Of a stretch of DNA of 64,000 bases, positions 8,837 through 18,279 are shown one piece after another. The notes beneath the pieces were generated by a model. The model was not told where the DNA came from. It searched no databases and saw only the letters and a list, made by a program, of their open reading frames with translations. Each line of letters begins with the position of its first letter. Positions within the stretch are counted from its first letter, which is position 1. The stretch is taken from positions 186,001 through 250,000 of the forward strand of contig NZ_JBFNXK010000005.1 in assembly GCF_046054165.1 (NCBI RefSeq). Direction: 5' to 3'. The DNA comes from Celerinatantimonas sp046054165 (GTDB taxonomy: Bacteria > Pseudomonadota > Gammaproteobacteria > Enterobacterales > Celerinatantimonadaceae). Made by a program: the position numbers and the translations under genes.

Positions 8837-9653
8837 GATCACAATCCTGATATTTATTTCAGACAATGTAATGCCAATCTTACCAAGTATTTGCGAGCGT
8901 TATCGAAAAATTAGATTTAAAACCGAGAATATTTTAATTATTCATCGAAAAATATAATGATAACCTAGTGATAAATTCTTCATTAGGGAGTATATGGTGT
9001 TTCAAATCACGTTAAAATTACTCAAACAGTATGTCTTATCCTGTTTAGGACTCACTGTTTATGAGTCTGATCGAACAAGCACCTACAAATGCCGTAACTT
9101 ATCCATTCACCCCAACCTATTGGCGGTTTTGTCCATCATGCACATCACATTAAATTTAAAATGGAGAAACAAAAGTGATGAATTAAATCCCGTATTTAAA
9201 TCCATACTCGAAAAAACTAATCATCATATGTGTCACATATTAATCCTAAAAAGATACATATTATTCATCAATACGACATTGATAAGTTCAGGATATTACG
9301 AATATTACAGTATAAAAAAATATTATATGCCTTTTGAATTTATTATCCCAGCGCTCTTCATCCATCCAGACTAATCAGGATTCATACGTAGATAAATTCT
9401 ATTTCTCATTGTTAACCGACGAAAACACTGAGCTATTTCGTGTTAAACGACGGTCACATAAATAACACAAGGGCACGAATTTATTCATATGACCCTTCTG
9501 GATTAACTTTGTTAGAAACTATGAGAAACATGATTTAAATAGCATTACTAATAAAAAATTCTCTAAAGAAGAGAATGACGGATTTCTATATTTTTAATTA
9601 AATTCTTTAAAAACCCTATTTTTCCCTACATTAAACTTTCAAGGAATAAAGTA
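8837..9653. other. Intergenic region between LysR gene and porin gene
   Basis: About 820 bp of AT-rich DNA between divergent genes. The only long open frame (8994-9374) does not look like protein and I reject it. A perfect 15-bp palindrome, ATATGTGTCACATAT, lies at 9226-9240; its half-sites resemble a CRP half-site, but the spacing is not that of a CRP operator. Control sites for the porin and regulator are expected here, but no other one stands out. Confidence 0.5.
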
Positions 9654-11174
9654 ATGTACCAATATAAAAATGGACTCGGTTTAATATTAATAGTTATTTT
9701 ATTATTTTTTACCGATGAATCACCGTCATTTGCTTCCCAAGATTTAGAAACTCAGAAAGAAATTGCTCAATTAAAAGCGGAACTCGAAGCGACTAAATTA
9801 GCTTTAGCCAGAATTGAAGAAAAATTAAATGATCGTCAAAAACTGGCTGCAAAACCGTATAAAAAACCACCTTCTACTGAAAGTGTTCAAAAAAATCCTG
9901 AAGATGTAAATAGTACATTTAACTTCAGTGGTTATTTCAGAGCCGGGATCTTTGCTTCAAATTTAGGCAATCCTCAACGCTATGCTCCCGGATCATTAGG
10001 ACGCTTTGGTAATGAATATAACGGCGCTTACGACATTATTTTTCGCGAGCGAGCCTTTGAAAAAGGTGATCGTTGGATCGACGCGATTATCATGATCGAT
10101 GGCAATACAGGCCTTGAAAATAATGGTGAAGTCATAGGCGCAGGCCAATATGATGACTATAACCAATTTCTAGATATGTATGTCCGGACAAAAAATTTCA
10201 TTCCGGCACTCCCTGGTGCTGAACTTTGGCTTGGGCGGCATAATATCGCAGGGAATGATATTCAGATGCTGGACTGGAAAAGCTCTCGGGTAAATTCAGG
10301 AGCTGGGATTGGGATCGATAAAATAACACTTCACAAAGGCTCCCTTGATATTGCGCTAGTGCGGGAGGATTTCGATTATCACGGAAAAGATTTAACGAAT
10401 AACGACAATGTCATTAATCTCAACACCTATTCAGCCTTTGCTAAATTTTATCATTATCCTATAAGCTACGGTTGGAATTTAACGCTTTCCGGAAAATACC
10501 AATATCCAAATAAAACCCATGACGTAAAACAAGCCATTAGCGATGGTAGTCACTATGAACCTCGAGGAGCTATGTTACTGACAACTCGGATCGATAAGCA
10601 AACCAATGATGGTGGTTTTCAACAATTACTCTTGCAATATGGTTCTAATTCTTATGGTTCCAGTATGGGTTGGATCTCCGATGGTGCTCATCCAGATTAT
10701 GGCTATTTAAATAATTTCAGAGGCGATCACCACGGCTTTGCTACCCGATTAGTTTCTCAGGGGGAACAGTATTTTTTAAATCACCGAATGATTATGGCCC
10801 ATGCTTGGGTATTGGCCTACGGCAAAGACATCTATAACTATGATCAAGATATCTCTCACACCGATATGAAGGCATTAAGATTAGTCACCCGTCCAGCCTA
10901 TATCTGGAATGAATACAACCAAACTGGCTTTGAACTTGGTTATTTTCGTCAGTCTAGCCGCCATGATGGCACAACTAATTATGAAAGTGCTTATAAGTTT
11001 ACTTTATTTCATACGATCAAAGTCGCAACTAGTATGTTGCGCTCACGTCCCGAACTACGTTTTTATGCAACCTATATTGATATACTAAATAATGATATTA
11101 CCGATTTTTCATTTACCGATGATCGAAAAAATCAACTCAGTTTTGGAGCTCAGGCTGAAATTTGGTGGCGTTAG
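9654..11174 (+). CDS. LamB/ScrY-type carbohydrate porin (outer membrane)
   Basis: A 506-aa outer-membrane protein of the maltoporin family (PF02264). After a signal peptide (roughly residues 1-28, ending near SFAS) comes a charged helical stretch at about 29-65 (EIAQLKAELEATKLALARIE) that should form a coiled coil, as in the sucrose porin ScrY and BglH. A linker follows, then the beta-barrel beginning with FNFSGYFRAG. Family features include FGNE, the ELWLGRHN segment and the DIQMLDW loop. The C-terminus (AQAEIWWR) is a beta-strand with aromatic residues near the end, suited to BAM assembly. It should admit oligosaccharides. No sugar transporter or hydrolase lies next to it, so the sugar is unknown. 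Confidence 0.9.
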   Translation: MYQYKNGLGLILIVILLFFTDESPSFASQDLETQKEIAQLKAELEATKLALARIEEKLNDRQKLAAKPYKKPPSTESVQKNPEDVNSTFNFSGYFRAGIFASNLGNPQRYAPGSLGRFGNEYNGAYDIIFRERAFEKGDRWIDAIIMIDGNTGLENNGEVIGAGQYDDYNQFLDMYVRTKNFIPALPGAELWLGRHNIAGNDIQMLDWKSSRVNSGAGIGIDKITLHKGSLDIALVREDFDYHGKDLTNNDNVINLNTYSAFAKFYHYPISYGWNLTLSGKYQYPNKTHDVKQAISDGSHYEPRGAMLLTTRIDKQTNDGGFQQLLLQYGSNSYGSSMGWISDGAHPDYGYLNNFRGDHHGFATRLVSQGEQYFLNHRMIMAHAWVLAYGKDIYNYDQDISHTDMKALRLVTRPAYIWNEYNQTGFELGYFRQSSRHDGTTNYESAYKFTLFHTIKVATSMLRSRPELRFYATYIDILNNDITDFSFTDDRKNQLSFGAQAEIWWR

Positions 11175-11220
11175 AAATAATATGGTATGTGAAATACTCT
11201 AAATTAAAATATGCTGTTTA

Positions 11221-11251
11221 TGCCAAAAGCTCCATAAAGGAGCTTTTGGCA
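11221..11251. terminator. Hairpin between porin and zapC, probable transcription terminator
   Basis: A perfect 13-bp inverted repeat, TGCCAAAAGCTCC and GGAGCTTTTGGCA, with a 5-base loop. It lies between the convergent ends of the porin and zapC. There is no separate T-tract after the stem, but the stem itself contains TTTT on each strand. Probably a shared terminator. Confidence 0.65.
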
Positions 11252-11273
11252 ACCATCATAAATCTTATTTCGC

Positions 11274-11813
11274 TCATCCCGCATAGGCATACTGAGACGG
11301 TAACAATGAATGTTGATCAATAATCCGATCACGCATTACTTTAATAACCCCAAACCGATTTAATGTTTTCGTTGAACTTAAAGGTGTTTCAGGATCCAAA
11401 GCCATACATAACGCAGTTGTCGCTTCAACTTCCAATACCATAAAATCAGCATGCCCATAATGCGTTTTCATCGCAATAATGTCGCCGACTTCACAGGGTT
11501 GCATCTCACTACCTTGTTCGAAAAACCAACTTTGCGGCATAACAGGTTTATGATACTCCGCCATTGTTAAAGCATTAAGTACCACCTGCACTTTTACCGG
11601 AATAGGCCAATCAAATACCTGAAGTCGTTCGACCAACTGGTAATAACGTCGAGTCTGCTCACAAGTAAACTCTTGAGCGGAATGGCCAGCAATATTCATC
11701 TTATGCCCTTCCAACTCAGTAATGAACTGAAGATCACGTCCAAGCAGCAACGTCATCCGTTGCCGCGAAGACTCGAACAACCAGCGCCATTCTTTGTTGG
11801 GTTGCAGTAACAT
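11274..11813 (-). CDS. zapC: Cell division protein ZapC
   Basis: A 179-aa cytoplasmic protein that lines up with ZapC of Enterobacterales: the opening NKEWRWLFE...RMTLLLG, then VVLNAL...YHKPVMPQSWFF in the middle and NRFGVIKVMRDRI at the end. ZapC binds FtsZ and promotes bundling of the Z-ring at midcell. It lies 71 nt downstream of pyrD on the same strand, the same neighbourhood as in E. coli, which supports the call. The sequence is fairly divergent, as is normal for this accessory protein. Confidence 0.88.
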   Translation of the reverse strand: MLLQPNKEWRWLFESSRQRMTLLLGRDLQFITELEGHKMNIAGHSAQEFTCEQTRRYYQLVERLQVFDWPIPVKVQVVLNALTMAEYHKPVMPQSWFFEQGSEMQPCEVGDIIAMKTHYGHADFMVLEVEATTALCMALDPETPLSSTKTLNRFGVIKVMRDRIIDQHSLLPSQYAYAG

Positions 11814-11884
11814 ATCCTAGCCTTGAATAGATATTCTATAATTTATAGTTCTATTGCATATATAAAATATATTACTGCCATTTG

Positions 11885-12895
11885 TCAAATAATCTGACTA
11901 ATTTGTCGAATTAAATCGGGACCTTTATAAATAAATCCACTATAAATTTGGACCAATTTCGCCCCTGCTAATATTTTTTCTTTCGCAGCGACAGCCGAAT
12001 CAATTCCACCCACCCCAATAATGGGAAGCTGATCATTTAAATAATGATGTAATTTCCGAATAATAACTGTTGAAGCATTTTGCAATGGTCGGCCACTTAA
12101 ACCTCCAGTTTCTTCAGCATAATGAAGCCCTTCAACCATACTCCGATCCAGCGTTGTATTTGTTGCAATGACACCATCCACACCGTGTCTAACCAGCGAA
12201 TCGGCAATCTGTTCCAGTTCTGAATCGCTAAGATCAGGGGCAATTTTAACTGCCAATGGAACAACTTTCCCATGCTCGGTCGCTAATTCATTTCGCCGGG
12301 CCATTAGCGCACTTAATAGATCATCCAAAGCTTCGCCATATTGCAATGTCCGAAGCCCTGGAGTATTTGGACTGGAAATATTAACCGCTATATAAGAAGC
12401 ATAACTATAAGCTTTTTCAAGACAAATTAAATAATCATCTTTGCCTTGTTCTACCGGAGTCGTAAAATTCTTTCCAATATTAATTCCGATAATCCCTTTA
12501 TACTTAGTTTGCTTGATCTGTTGGATCAAATAATCGATCCCTTTATTATTAAACCCCATTCGATTAATAATGCCTTCCGCATCAACGAGTCGAAATAAAC
12601 GAGGTTTAGCATTGCCGTCCTGAGCTTTAGGCGTCACAGTTCCAACTTCTAAGTGACCAAAACCTAAGGCCCCAAAAGCATCAAGGCACTCGCCATCCTT
12701 ATCCATCCCGGCAGCTAAACCGACAGGGTTACAAAAATCAAGGCCCATAACTGATACAGGATTATCTGGTATATTTTGCCGATACAAATAATTTAAAGGC
12801 GTACGACCGGTGTGTTTCATTAACTTGATCGTCATCTCGTGAGCTCGCTCAGGCCCAAACTGAAATAACAAACTTTTTGCTAGCGGATAATACAT
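11885..12895 (-). CDS. pyrD: Dihydroorotate dehydrogenase (quinone), class 2
   Basis: A 336-aa flavoprotein, the fourth step of de novo pyrimidine synthesis, oxidising dihydroorotate to orotate with electrons passed to quinone. Seen are the class 2 N-terminal membrane-associating helices (KSLLFQFGPERAHEMTIKLM), NPVGLAAGMDKD, NRMGFNNKG, NISSPNTPGLR with the catalytic serine region, VKIAPDLS and GVGGIDSA. Length and order match E. coli PyrD (336 aa). The RBS AGGGAG is well placed before the start. Just upstream is a strong GC-rich hairpin (12915-12942), perhaps relevant to control. zapC follows. Confidence 0.97.
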   Translation of the reverse strand: MYYPLAKSLLFQFGPERAHEMTIKLMKHTGRTPLNYLYRQNIPDNPVSVMGLDFCNPVGLAAGMDKDGECLDAFGALGFGHLEVGTVTPKAQDGNAKPRLFRLVDAEGIINRMGFNNKGIDYLIQQIKQTKYKGIIGINIGKNFTTPVEQGKDDYLICLEKAYSYASYIAVNISSPNTPGLRTLQYGEALDDLLSALMARRNELATEHGKVVPLAVKIAPDLSDSELEQIADSLVRHGVDGVIATNTTLDRSMVEGLHYAEETGGLSGRPLQNASTVIIRKLHHYLNDQLPIIGVGGIDSAVAAKEKILAGAKLVQIYSGFIYKGPDLIRQISQII

Positions 12896-12914
12896 CGGAA
12901 CTCCCTAAGGTAAT

Positions 12915-12942
12915 CCCCCCGAAGATGCGGGGCTTCGGGGGG
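12915..12942 (-). promoter_or_regulatory. GC-rich hairpin in the pyrD leader
   Basis: A perfect 10-bp inverted repeat CCCCCCGAAG / CTTCGGGGGG with an 8-base loop sits between the gdhB stop codon and the pyrD ribosome binding site, ending about 9 nt before AGGGAG on the minus strand. No T-run follows on either strand, so it is not a classical terminator. E. coli pyrD is known to be controlled by a leader hairpin tied to CTP level; whether this hairpin works in a similar way is inference. Confidence 0.55.
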
Positions 12943-12948
12943 CATAGT

Positions 12949-15900
12949 TTACCCTAAATCTGCACAATTTAAATTCAATAAATTGAGTTCTCTCAATAAT
13001 ACTGAAAATTTTGCAAATTCATGGGTTGTTGATGTTTTAAAATCAGCCAGCATATGTTCCCATCGGCCAATTAATGAAGCATGAGCATCCCGCCAGCGAT
13101 ACACACCTGGATAAACCTCCAATTGTTGTTGTTCTAGCCAGAGAATCGCATGGCTAGCTAAAACTCGCTGCTGCCAATCGAGTTCTTCACGGAAAGAGGC
13201 TCGCGCTAATGCCTGCCAATGATTATCAACGGGCTGTGCCAGAATCTGGTTAAGAAACCAGTGCAATCCCATTTCAGCTCCTAAGCTAAAGTATAAATCC
13301 GCGACAAAATAGGTACTGCTTTCAACATGTTCACTGATTTCAGCAATATCCAAACAGGCAAATACCGAACTGAGCTGTGCCACACTCATTGCCACCGATT
13401 CAGGCACGCCCTGCTCCGTCCAATCTATAACCTTATCGTTGATTTCCTGAACTTCTTCAGGGACAAGAACTTCGGAAAGTGAACTCACCAAAGTTTCATA
13501 AGTAGGCCGATAACGTAAAATCTGCTCATCCATCGTTAGTTTACGATTTCGCTGCCGTAAGAAACGTCGGACCGAACGACGCATTAATCGACGAACTTTT
13601 CCCATCAGCTCAAGTTGAATACTCGCTTGGACCTGATTATCCAGTTGCTCCAATTCGGTATAAAGTTGGCGGATCCCAAATATTTCTCGGCTCATCACAT
13701 AGCAGATACAAATTTCTGAAGCACTCGCCCCGGTATCATCCATTAACCGGAAAACGAAGTTAAATCCCATATCATCAACAATCTGATTCGCCAGTCGTGT
13801 AGCAATAATTTCACCTTTCAAAGGATGTGCAGCCATTGCCGATTGATAACGTTGCTGAAGTAACGGGGGGAATGAATCAACCAGTACCTTCTGAAAATAA
13901 TCACTCTGTGTTAACTCTTCAGTATTGAGTTGTTGCTTCAAAATCATCTTGGCATAAGCAACCAAGACAGCAAGTTCAGGGCGAGTGAAACCTCGATTAT
14001 TGGCAAAACGCTCACTTAATTCATCATCACTCGGTAAAAACTCCAACGATCGATCTAGCCATCCGTTTCGTTCTAAATCATGAATAAAACGGATATTCTC
14101 TTTCACAACCCCTTGCCCTAATGATTCCGTAATACTGATGCTTTGTCCTTGACGGTAAGCATGGCGTAACACGATTTGAGCGACATCATCGGTCATTTCA
14201 GTTAAAATTTTATTGCGTTGTTTTTCGGTTAAATCCCCATTGGAAACCAGTGAATTCAATAGAATTTTAATATTGACTTCATTATCAGAACAATCAACCC
14301 CACCGACATTATCCGTAAAGTCGGTGTTTAATCGTCCACCATTGCTAGCAAATTCAATTCGACCTAACTGAGTGAGCCCAAGGTTTCCACCTTCACCGAT
14401 CACTTTGGCCCGAACATCGACTCCATTGATTCGAACTGGATCATTGGTCCGATCCCCCACATCGATATCACTTTCTTGAGTTGATTTGATATAGGTTCCA
14501 ATCCCACCATTCCAGATAAGATCAACCGGTGCTTTCAAAATAACTTGAATTAATTCATTCGGCGTAAGCTGAGTCTGTTCAGTACCTAATGCGAGCTGTA
14601 TTTCCGGGGTCAATTTAATTGATTTTGCCGTTCTGGCAAAAACGCCACCTCCTTTTGAAATAAGCGTCGTATCATAATCGGCCCAAGTTGAACGAGGGAG
14701 GTTAAACAATCGCTGACGTTCTTTAAATGAGCTTTCCGGATTTGGATTCGGATCAATAAAAATATGCATATGGTTAAACGTGGCAATAAGCTGCGTTTGC
14801 TCAGAAAGCAACATCCCATTACCAAATACATCACCCGCCATATCGCCGATACCAACACAAGTAAACGGTTGTCGCTGGCAATCAAGTCCCAGTTCCCGGA
14901 AATGTCGTTTAACCGATTCCCAAGCACCTCGGGCGGTAATCCCCATACCTTTATGATCATAGCCGTGGCTACCGCCGGAAGCGAACGCATCCCCCATCCA
15001 AAATCCATATTCCGCACTAATACTATTCGCAATATCCGAAAAAGTAGCCGTACCTTTATCGGCCGCAACCACTAAATAAGGATCATCGTCATCATGCCGA
15101 ATCACCTGAGGCGGTGGAACGATTTCACCAGCAACAATATTGTCTGTAATATCGAGCAATCCTCGGATAAACGTTTTATAACTCTCGATCCCTTCTTTTA
15201 GCCATGCATCACGATCATTACTCGATGGAAGTTGCTTGCAGAAAAAACCTCCTTTGGCCCCTACTGGAACAATTACGGTATTCTTAACTTGTTGTGCTTT
15301 CACCAATCCCAAAACTTCCGTCCGGAAATCTTCTCTACGATCCGACCAGCGGAGCCCCCCCCGGGCGACTTTACCTCCCCGCAAATGCACCCCTTCAACT
15401 CTCGGGGAATATACAAATATTTCATATTTAGGTTTGGGCGCTGGCATATCACTGATTAATTCAGGCAAAAATTTAAAACAAATGTAAGGCTTACAACCGT
15501 CCTGCTGATAATAATTGGTTCGAATTGTCGCTTGAATAAGCTCCAAAAATCGTCGGATAATTCGGTCATCATCTAAATTATCGACCCCATCAAGTGCTTC
15601 GATCAGCTGGTCCGATAATAATTTTTCTTTTGCTAAGTCATAACCATCTGGATCCAAACGCACTCTAAAAATGTCAATTAACTGACGAGCTAATTTAGGA
15701 TAACGGGAAAGGGCTTCTTCAAGATATTGCTGACTGAAATTCACTCCGATTTGGCGCATATATTTAGCATAAGCTCTTAATAATGCGACTTGACGCCCAC
15801 TCAAGCTCGCCTGCAGCACTAATCGGTTGAATCCATCACTTTCTAACTGTCCTTTCCAAATTAAGGCTAGTGCATCCTGAAAGTTATTGCGTTGCTGCTC

Positions 15901-17775
15901 AAGATCTAATGTTCCCTGCCCGGTATAACACATCGCAAATTCTAGAATCCAATAATTCTGTTCATCCTGAGAATGGATCTGATAAGGCGATTCCCCAATA
16001 ACTCGCAGCCCCATATTTTCCAGCATCGGCAAAATATCTGAAAGAAACAGAGGAGCCCCTCGATGAAATAATTTAAGGTGTACCTGATCACTACTGCGTT
16101 TTTCTTCCTGAGGGCGATAGAACAGCATTCCTAACTGTTCTTCACCTGCTAATTGCTCCAGCTGCAGTAAATCCGCAACGGCAGATCCTGGCATCACTGA
16201 TTCTTTATAGGAACGGGGAAACGATGACTGATATTTTTGAGCTAAACGATGGGCTTCATCTTCACCAAAATTGGCAATCAGTGAATCAAACAATTTATCA
16301 TCCCATGAACGCGCCGCCTCAATCAAATTCTGCTCCAGTTCCGCTAAATTAATATCAGTTCGTAAATTATCAACACGCACTAAATAGTGCGTTCTGGCTA
16401 ATGCGCCTTCGGTAAAATACGTCGTATACTCCACATCTCCAACCCCATTAAAATATTCCTTTAGAATCGATTGGGTTTTTTCACGGAATGCTGTGTTAAA
16501 GCGCTCTTTGGTGGTGTAAACCAGACATGAATAGAATCGCCCATAAATATCCCGACGAATAAACAATTTGACCTGATCACGTTCTTGGATCTGAAAAACA
16601 TGGATCCCCGTTTCCAATAATTCATCTTCATTGGCCTGAATCAGTTCATCACGAGGATAAGTTTCAATAAAATTCAGAAGTGCTTTGTAAGCATGGGACC
16701 CCAGTGACAATCCGGACTTTTCCATAATCCGATTCACTTTTTCATTGATCAAGGGGATCTCCATCACACTATGGTTATAAATTACGGATGCATATAGACC
16801 AATAAAGCGATGCTCTCCAATGACCTCACCTTTGGTATTGAAGGCTTTGATTCCGACATGATCAATATAAGCCGGACGATGAACTCGGGAACGATAACGA
16901 CTTTTATTTAAAACAAGTGGATTTTTATTCAATGCTAAATTACGGGCATCATCCGGCAGTTCAGAAAGGACAACCGTACGCTGTTCAATATTACCGCGAA
17001 ATAGCCCCAAGGGCTCTTCATTACCCAACGTTAAATGATAATCCCCCGCTACCGGTTCCAACGCATAGAAGCAATATCCCATGAAGGTAAAGTTGTCATT
17101 CCCTAACCAACGAAGAAACGCTAATTCCTGAGAAAAATCTAACCTGAGTTTTTCAGCTGCACCGGATAATTCCTCTGACAAGGTGAGTAATTTTTGGTAC
17201 ATCGGTTTCCAGTCAGAAACAATGTAGATTATTTCCTCTAAAACCTGAGAAAGTTCCTCTTTAAGCCGGTCAATCATTTCTGATGAAGATTGCCGATCAA
17301 TCTCGATGATAATCGCCGTTTGATGAGGGATATCCTGACGCTCTGCTGTTTTACAGATGAACTCAACTAATCCATTGGACTGGCGCTGAATGGCCATGGG
17401 CTGATGTAAAAAAAGATGCGCATTGATTCCGAGACGATTTAAGGCAATACGAAGCGAGTCGACCAGAAATGGCTGATCGTTCACGACAATTTCAACAACC
17501 GTGTGAGCAGACTGCCAACCATCCTGAGACAACTCGGGATTATAGACATTAATATAGCGTTGTCCGGCGGGTGTATCCTGAAGTGAATTCCAAAGGCTAA
17601 TGCCGACACCATACAAATCACTGTCGCTATGGCGCGCTAAATCAACATTCGACAAGCCGTTAAACATGCGACTCATAAAATCAATCGCTAAAGGAGCTTC
17701 ATGATCAGATAATTTGCGTTCAACAATCTGATAAACTTTCTCTAACAAGACCGATGATACATGCGCTTTTGACAT
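12949..17775 (-). CDS. NAD-specific glutamate dehydrogenase, large (about 180 kDa) type
   Basis: A 1608-aa cytosolic enzyme of the L_180 class of NAD-dependent glutamate dehydrogenases, which deaminate glutamate to 2-oxoglutarate for catabolism. The long N-terminal half holds the ACT-like regulatory segments typical of the class. The catalytic core lies in the C-terminal half: VGAKGGFFCKQLP around residue 845, GGLRWSDRREDFRTEVLGLVK (read in parts) just before it, GIGDMAGDVFGNGML, and the dinucleotide region VRAKVIGEGGNLGLTQ. The length agrees with Vibrio and Pseudomonas relatives of about 1600 aa. The gene is uninterrupted. It lies between DUF2835/pepN and pyrD, all on the minus strand. Confidence 0.95.
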   Translation of the reverse strand: MSKAHVSSVLLEKVYQIVERKLSDHEAPLAIDFMSRMFNGLSNVDLARHSDSDLYGVGISLWNSLQDTPAGQRYINVYNPELSQDGWQSAHTVVEIVVNDQPFLVDSLRIALNRLGINAHLFLHQPMAIQRQSNGLVEFICKTAERQDIPHQTAIIIEIDRQSSSEMIDRLKEELSQVLEEIIYIVSDWKPMYQKLLTLSEELSGAAEKLRLDFSQELAFLRWLGNDNFTFMGYCFYALEPVAGDYHLTLGNEEPLGLFRGNIEQRTVVLSELPDDARNLALNKNPLVLNKSRYRSRVHRPAYIDHVGIKAFNTKGEVIGEHRFIGLYASVIYNHSVMEIPLINEKVNRIMEKSGLSLGSHAYKALLNFIETYPRDELIQANEDELLETGIHVFQIQERDQVKLFIRRDIYGRFYSCLVYTTKERFNTAFREKTQSILKEYFNGVGDVEYTTYFTEGALARTHYLVRVDNLRTDINLAELEQNLIEAARSWDDKLFDSLIANFGEDEAHRLAQKYQSSFPRSYKESVMPGSAVADLLQLEQLAGEEQLGMLFYRPQEEKRSSDQVHLKLFHRGAPLFLSDILPMLENMGLRVIGESPYQIHSQDEQNYWILEFAMCYTGQGTLDLEQQRNNFQDALALIWKGQLESDGFNRLVLQASLSGRQVALLRAYAKYMRQIGVNFSQQYLEEALSRYPKLARQLIDIFRVRLDPDGYDLAKEKLLSDQLIEALDGVDNLDDDRIIRRFLELIQATIRTNYYQQDGCKPYICFKFLPELISDMPAPKPKYEIFVYSPRVEGVHLRGGKVARGGLRWSDRREDFRTEVLGLVKAQQVKNTVIVPVGAKGGFFCKQLPSSNDRDAWLKEGIESYKTFIRGLLDITDNIVAGEIVPPPQVIRHDDDDPYLVVAADKGTATFSDIANSISAEYGFWMGDAFASGGSHGYDHKGMGITARGAWESVKRHFRELGLDCQRQPFTCVGIGDMAGDVFGNGMLLSEQTQLIATFNHMHIFIDPNPNPESSFKERQRLFNLPRSTWADYDTTLISKGGGVFARTAKSIKLTPEIQLALGTEQTQLTPNELIQVILKAPVDLIWNGGIGTYIKSTQESDIDVGDRTNDPVRINGVDVRAKVIGEGGNLGLTQLGRIEFASNGGRLNTDFTDNVGGVDCSDNEVNIKILLNSLVSNGDLTEKQRNKILTEMTDDVAQIVLRHAYRQGQSISITESLGQGVVKENIRFIHDLERNGWLDRSLEFLPSDDELSERFANNRGFTRPELAVLVAYAKMILKQQLNTEELTQSDYFQKVLVDSFPPLLQQRYQSAMAAHPLKGEIIATRLANQIVDDMGFNFVFRLMDDTGASASEICICYVMSREIFGIRQLYTELEQLDNQVQASIQLELMGKVRRLMRRSVRRFLRQRNRKLTMDEQILRYRPTYETLVSSLSEVLVPEEVQEINDKVIDWTEQGVPESVAMSVAQLSSVFACLDIAEISEHVESSTYFVADLYFSLGAEMGLHWFLNQILAQPVDNHWQALARASFREELDWQQRVLASHAILWLEQQQLEVYPGVYRWRDAHASLIGRWEHMLADFKTSTTHEFAKFSVLLRELNLLNLNCADLG

Positions 17776-17902
17776 TGCATAATCCTTATTTAGTACAACC
17801 CAACTGATTCAATTAAAGTGTAGAGTGCTTCAATAAAAAGGCCCACTTAAAACAAGCTTCCAAGGGGTATGAAAATTCCATTTTCAAGCATCTGTCAAAT
17901 TG

Positions 17903-18124
17903 TTAAATTATTTTCTCCAATGATTTGAATTTATGATTGTTATCCGTTGTCAGTCGAAATCGACCGATAACCCCCAATTGCGATACAAAAGGTCTAAATC
18001 GTTCTGCTGGCAATTGCAGTGTTAGCCCATTATCACAGGTCACAATAATATTTTTGGCAGTTCCCTGGTAAACACGAAGATAATCTTCATAGCTCACCGA
18101 TAGACTAAAAAGAAATTGTTGCAT
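17903..18124 (-). CDS. DUF2835 family protein
   Basis: A 73-aa cytoplasmic protein matching the DUF2835 family (PF11197) of gammaproteobacteria in length and in the pattern FSLSVSYEDYLRVYQGTAKN, LQLPAERFRPFV and GVIGRFRL. Function unknown. It lies between pepN and the NAD-glutamate dehydrogenase gene, a position I recall for this family in related bacteria. The small size and clear family match make it a real gene. Confidence 0.85.
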   Translation of the reverse strand: MQQFLFSLSVSYEDYLRVYQGTAKNIIVTCDNGLTLQLPAERFRPFVSQLGVIGRFRLTTDNNHKFKSLEKII

Positions 18125-18251
18125 GTAAAATCCGCTTATTTTGGATAATCAATAGTTCATTTTATGCGGTTATGAGACATAAGATCTGATGCCAAGATCC
18201 TGAGCACACCCAGTTCATTCGAACTCATCTAAAAATAACTTGATATATGAA

Positions 18252-18273
18252 AACAGGAGCCTAAGCTCCTGTT
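18252..18273 (-). terminator. Rho-independent terminator after pepN
   Basis: Perfect 9-bp stem AACAGGAGC / GCTCCTGTT with a 4-base loop. Read on the minus strand it is followed by a TTTT run, just downstream of the pepN stop codon. Confidence 0.85.
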
Positions 18274-18279
18274 GAATTT

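Noticed and set aside
8994..9374. 126-codon open frame between LysR and porin genes
   Set aside because: Composition is that of AT-rich non-coding DNA, no domain or signal is visible, a palindrome likely to be regulatory lies within it, and the codon pattern is unlike the neighbours. Not counted as a gene.
14610..15487. Long antisense and shifted frames inside the glutamate dehydrogenase gene
   Set aside because: They lie fully within a well-supported 1608-aa gene, have no RBS and no family resemblance.
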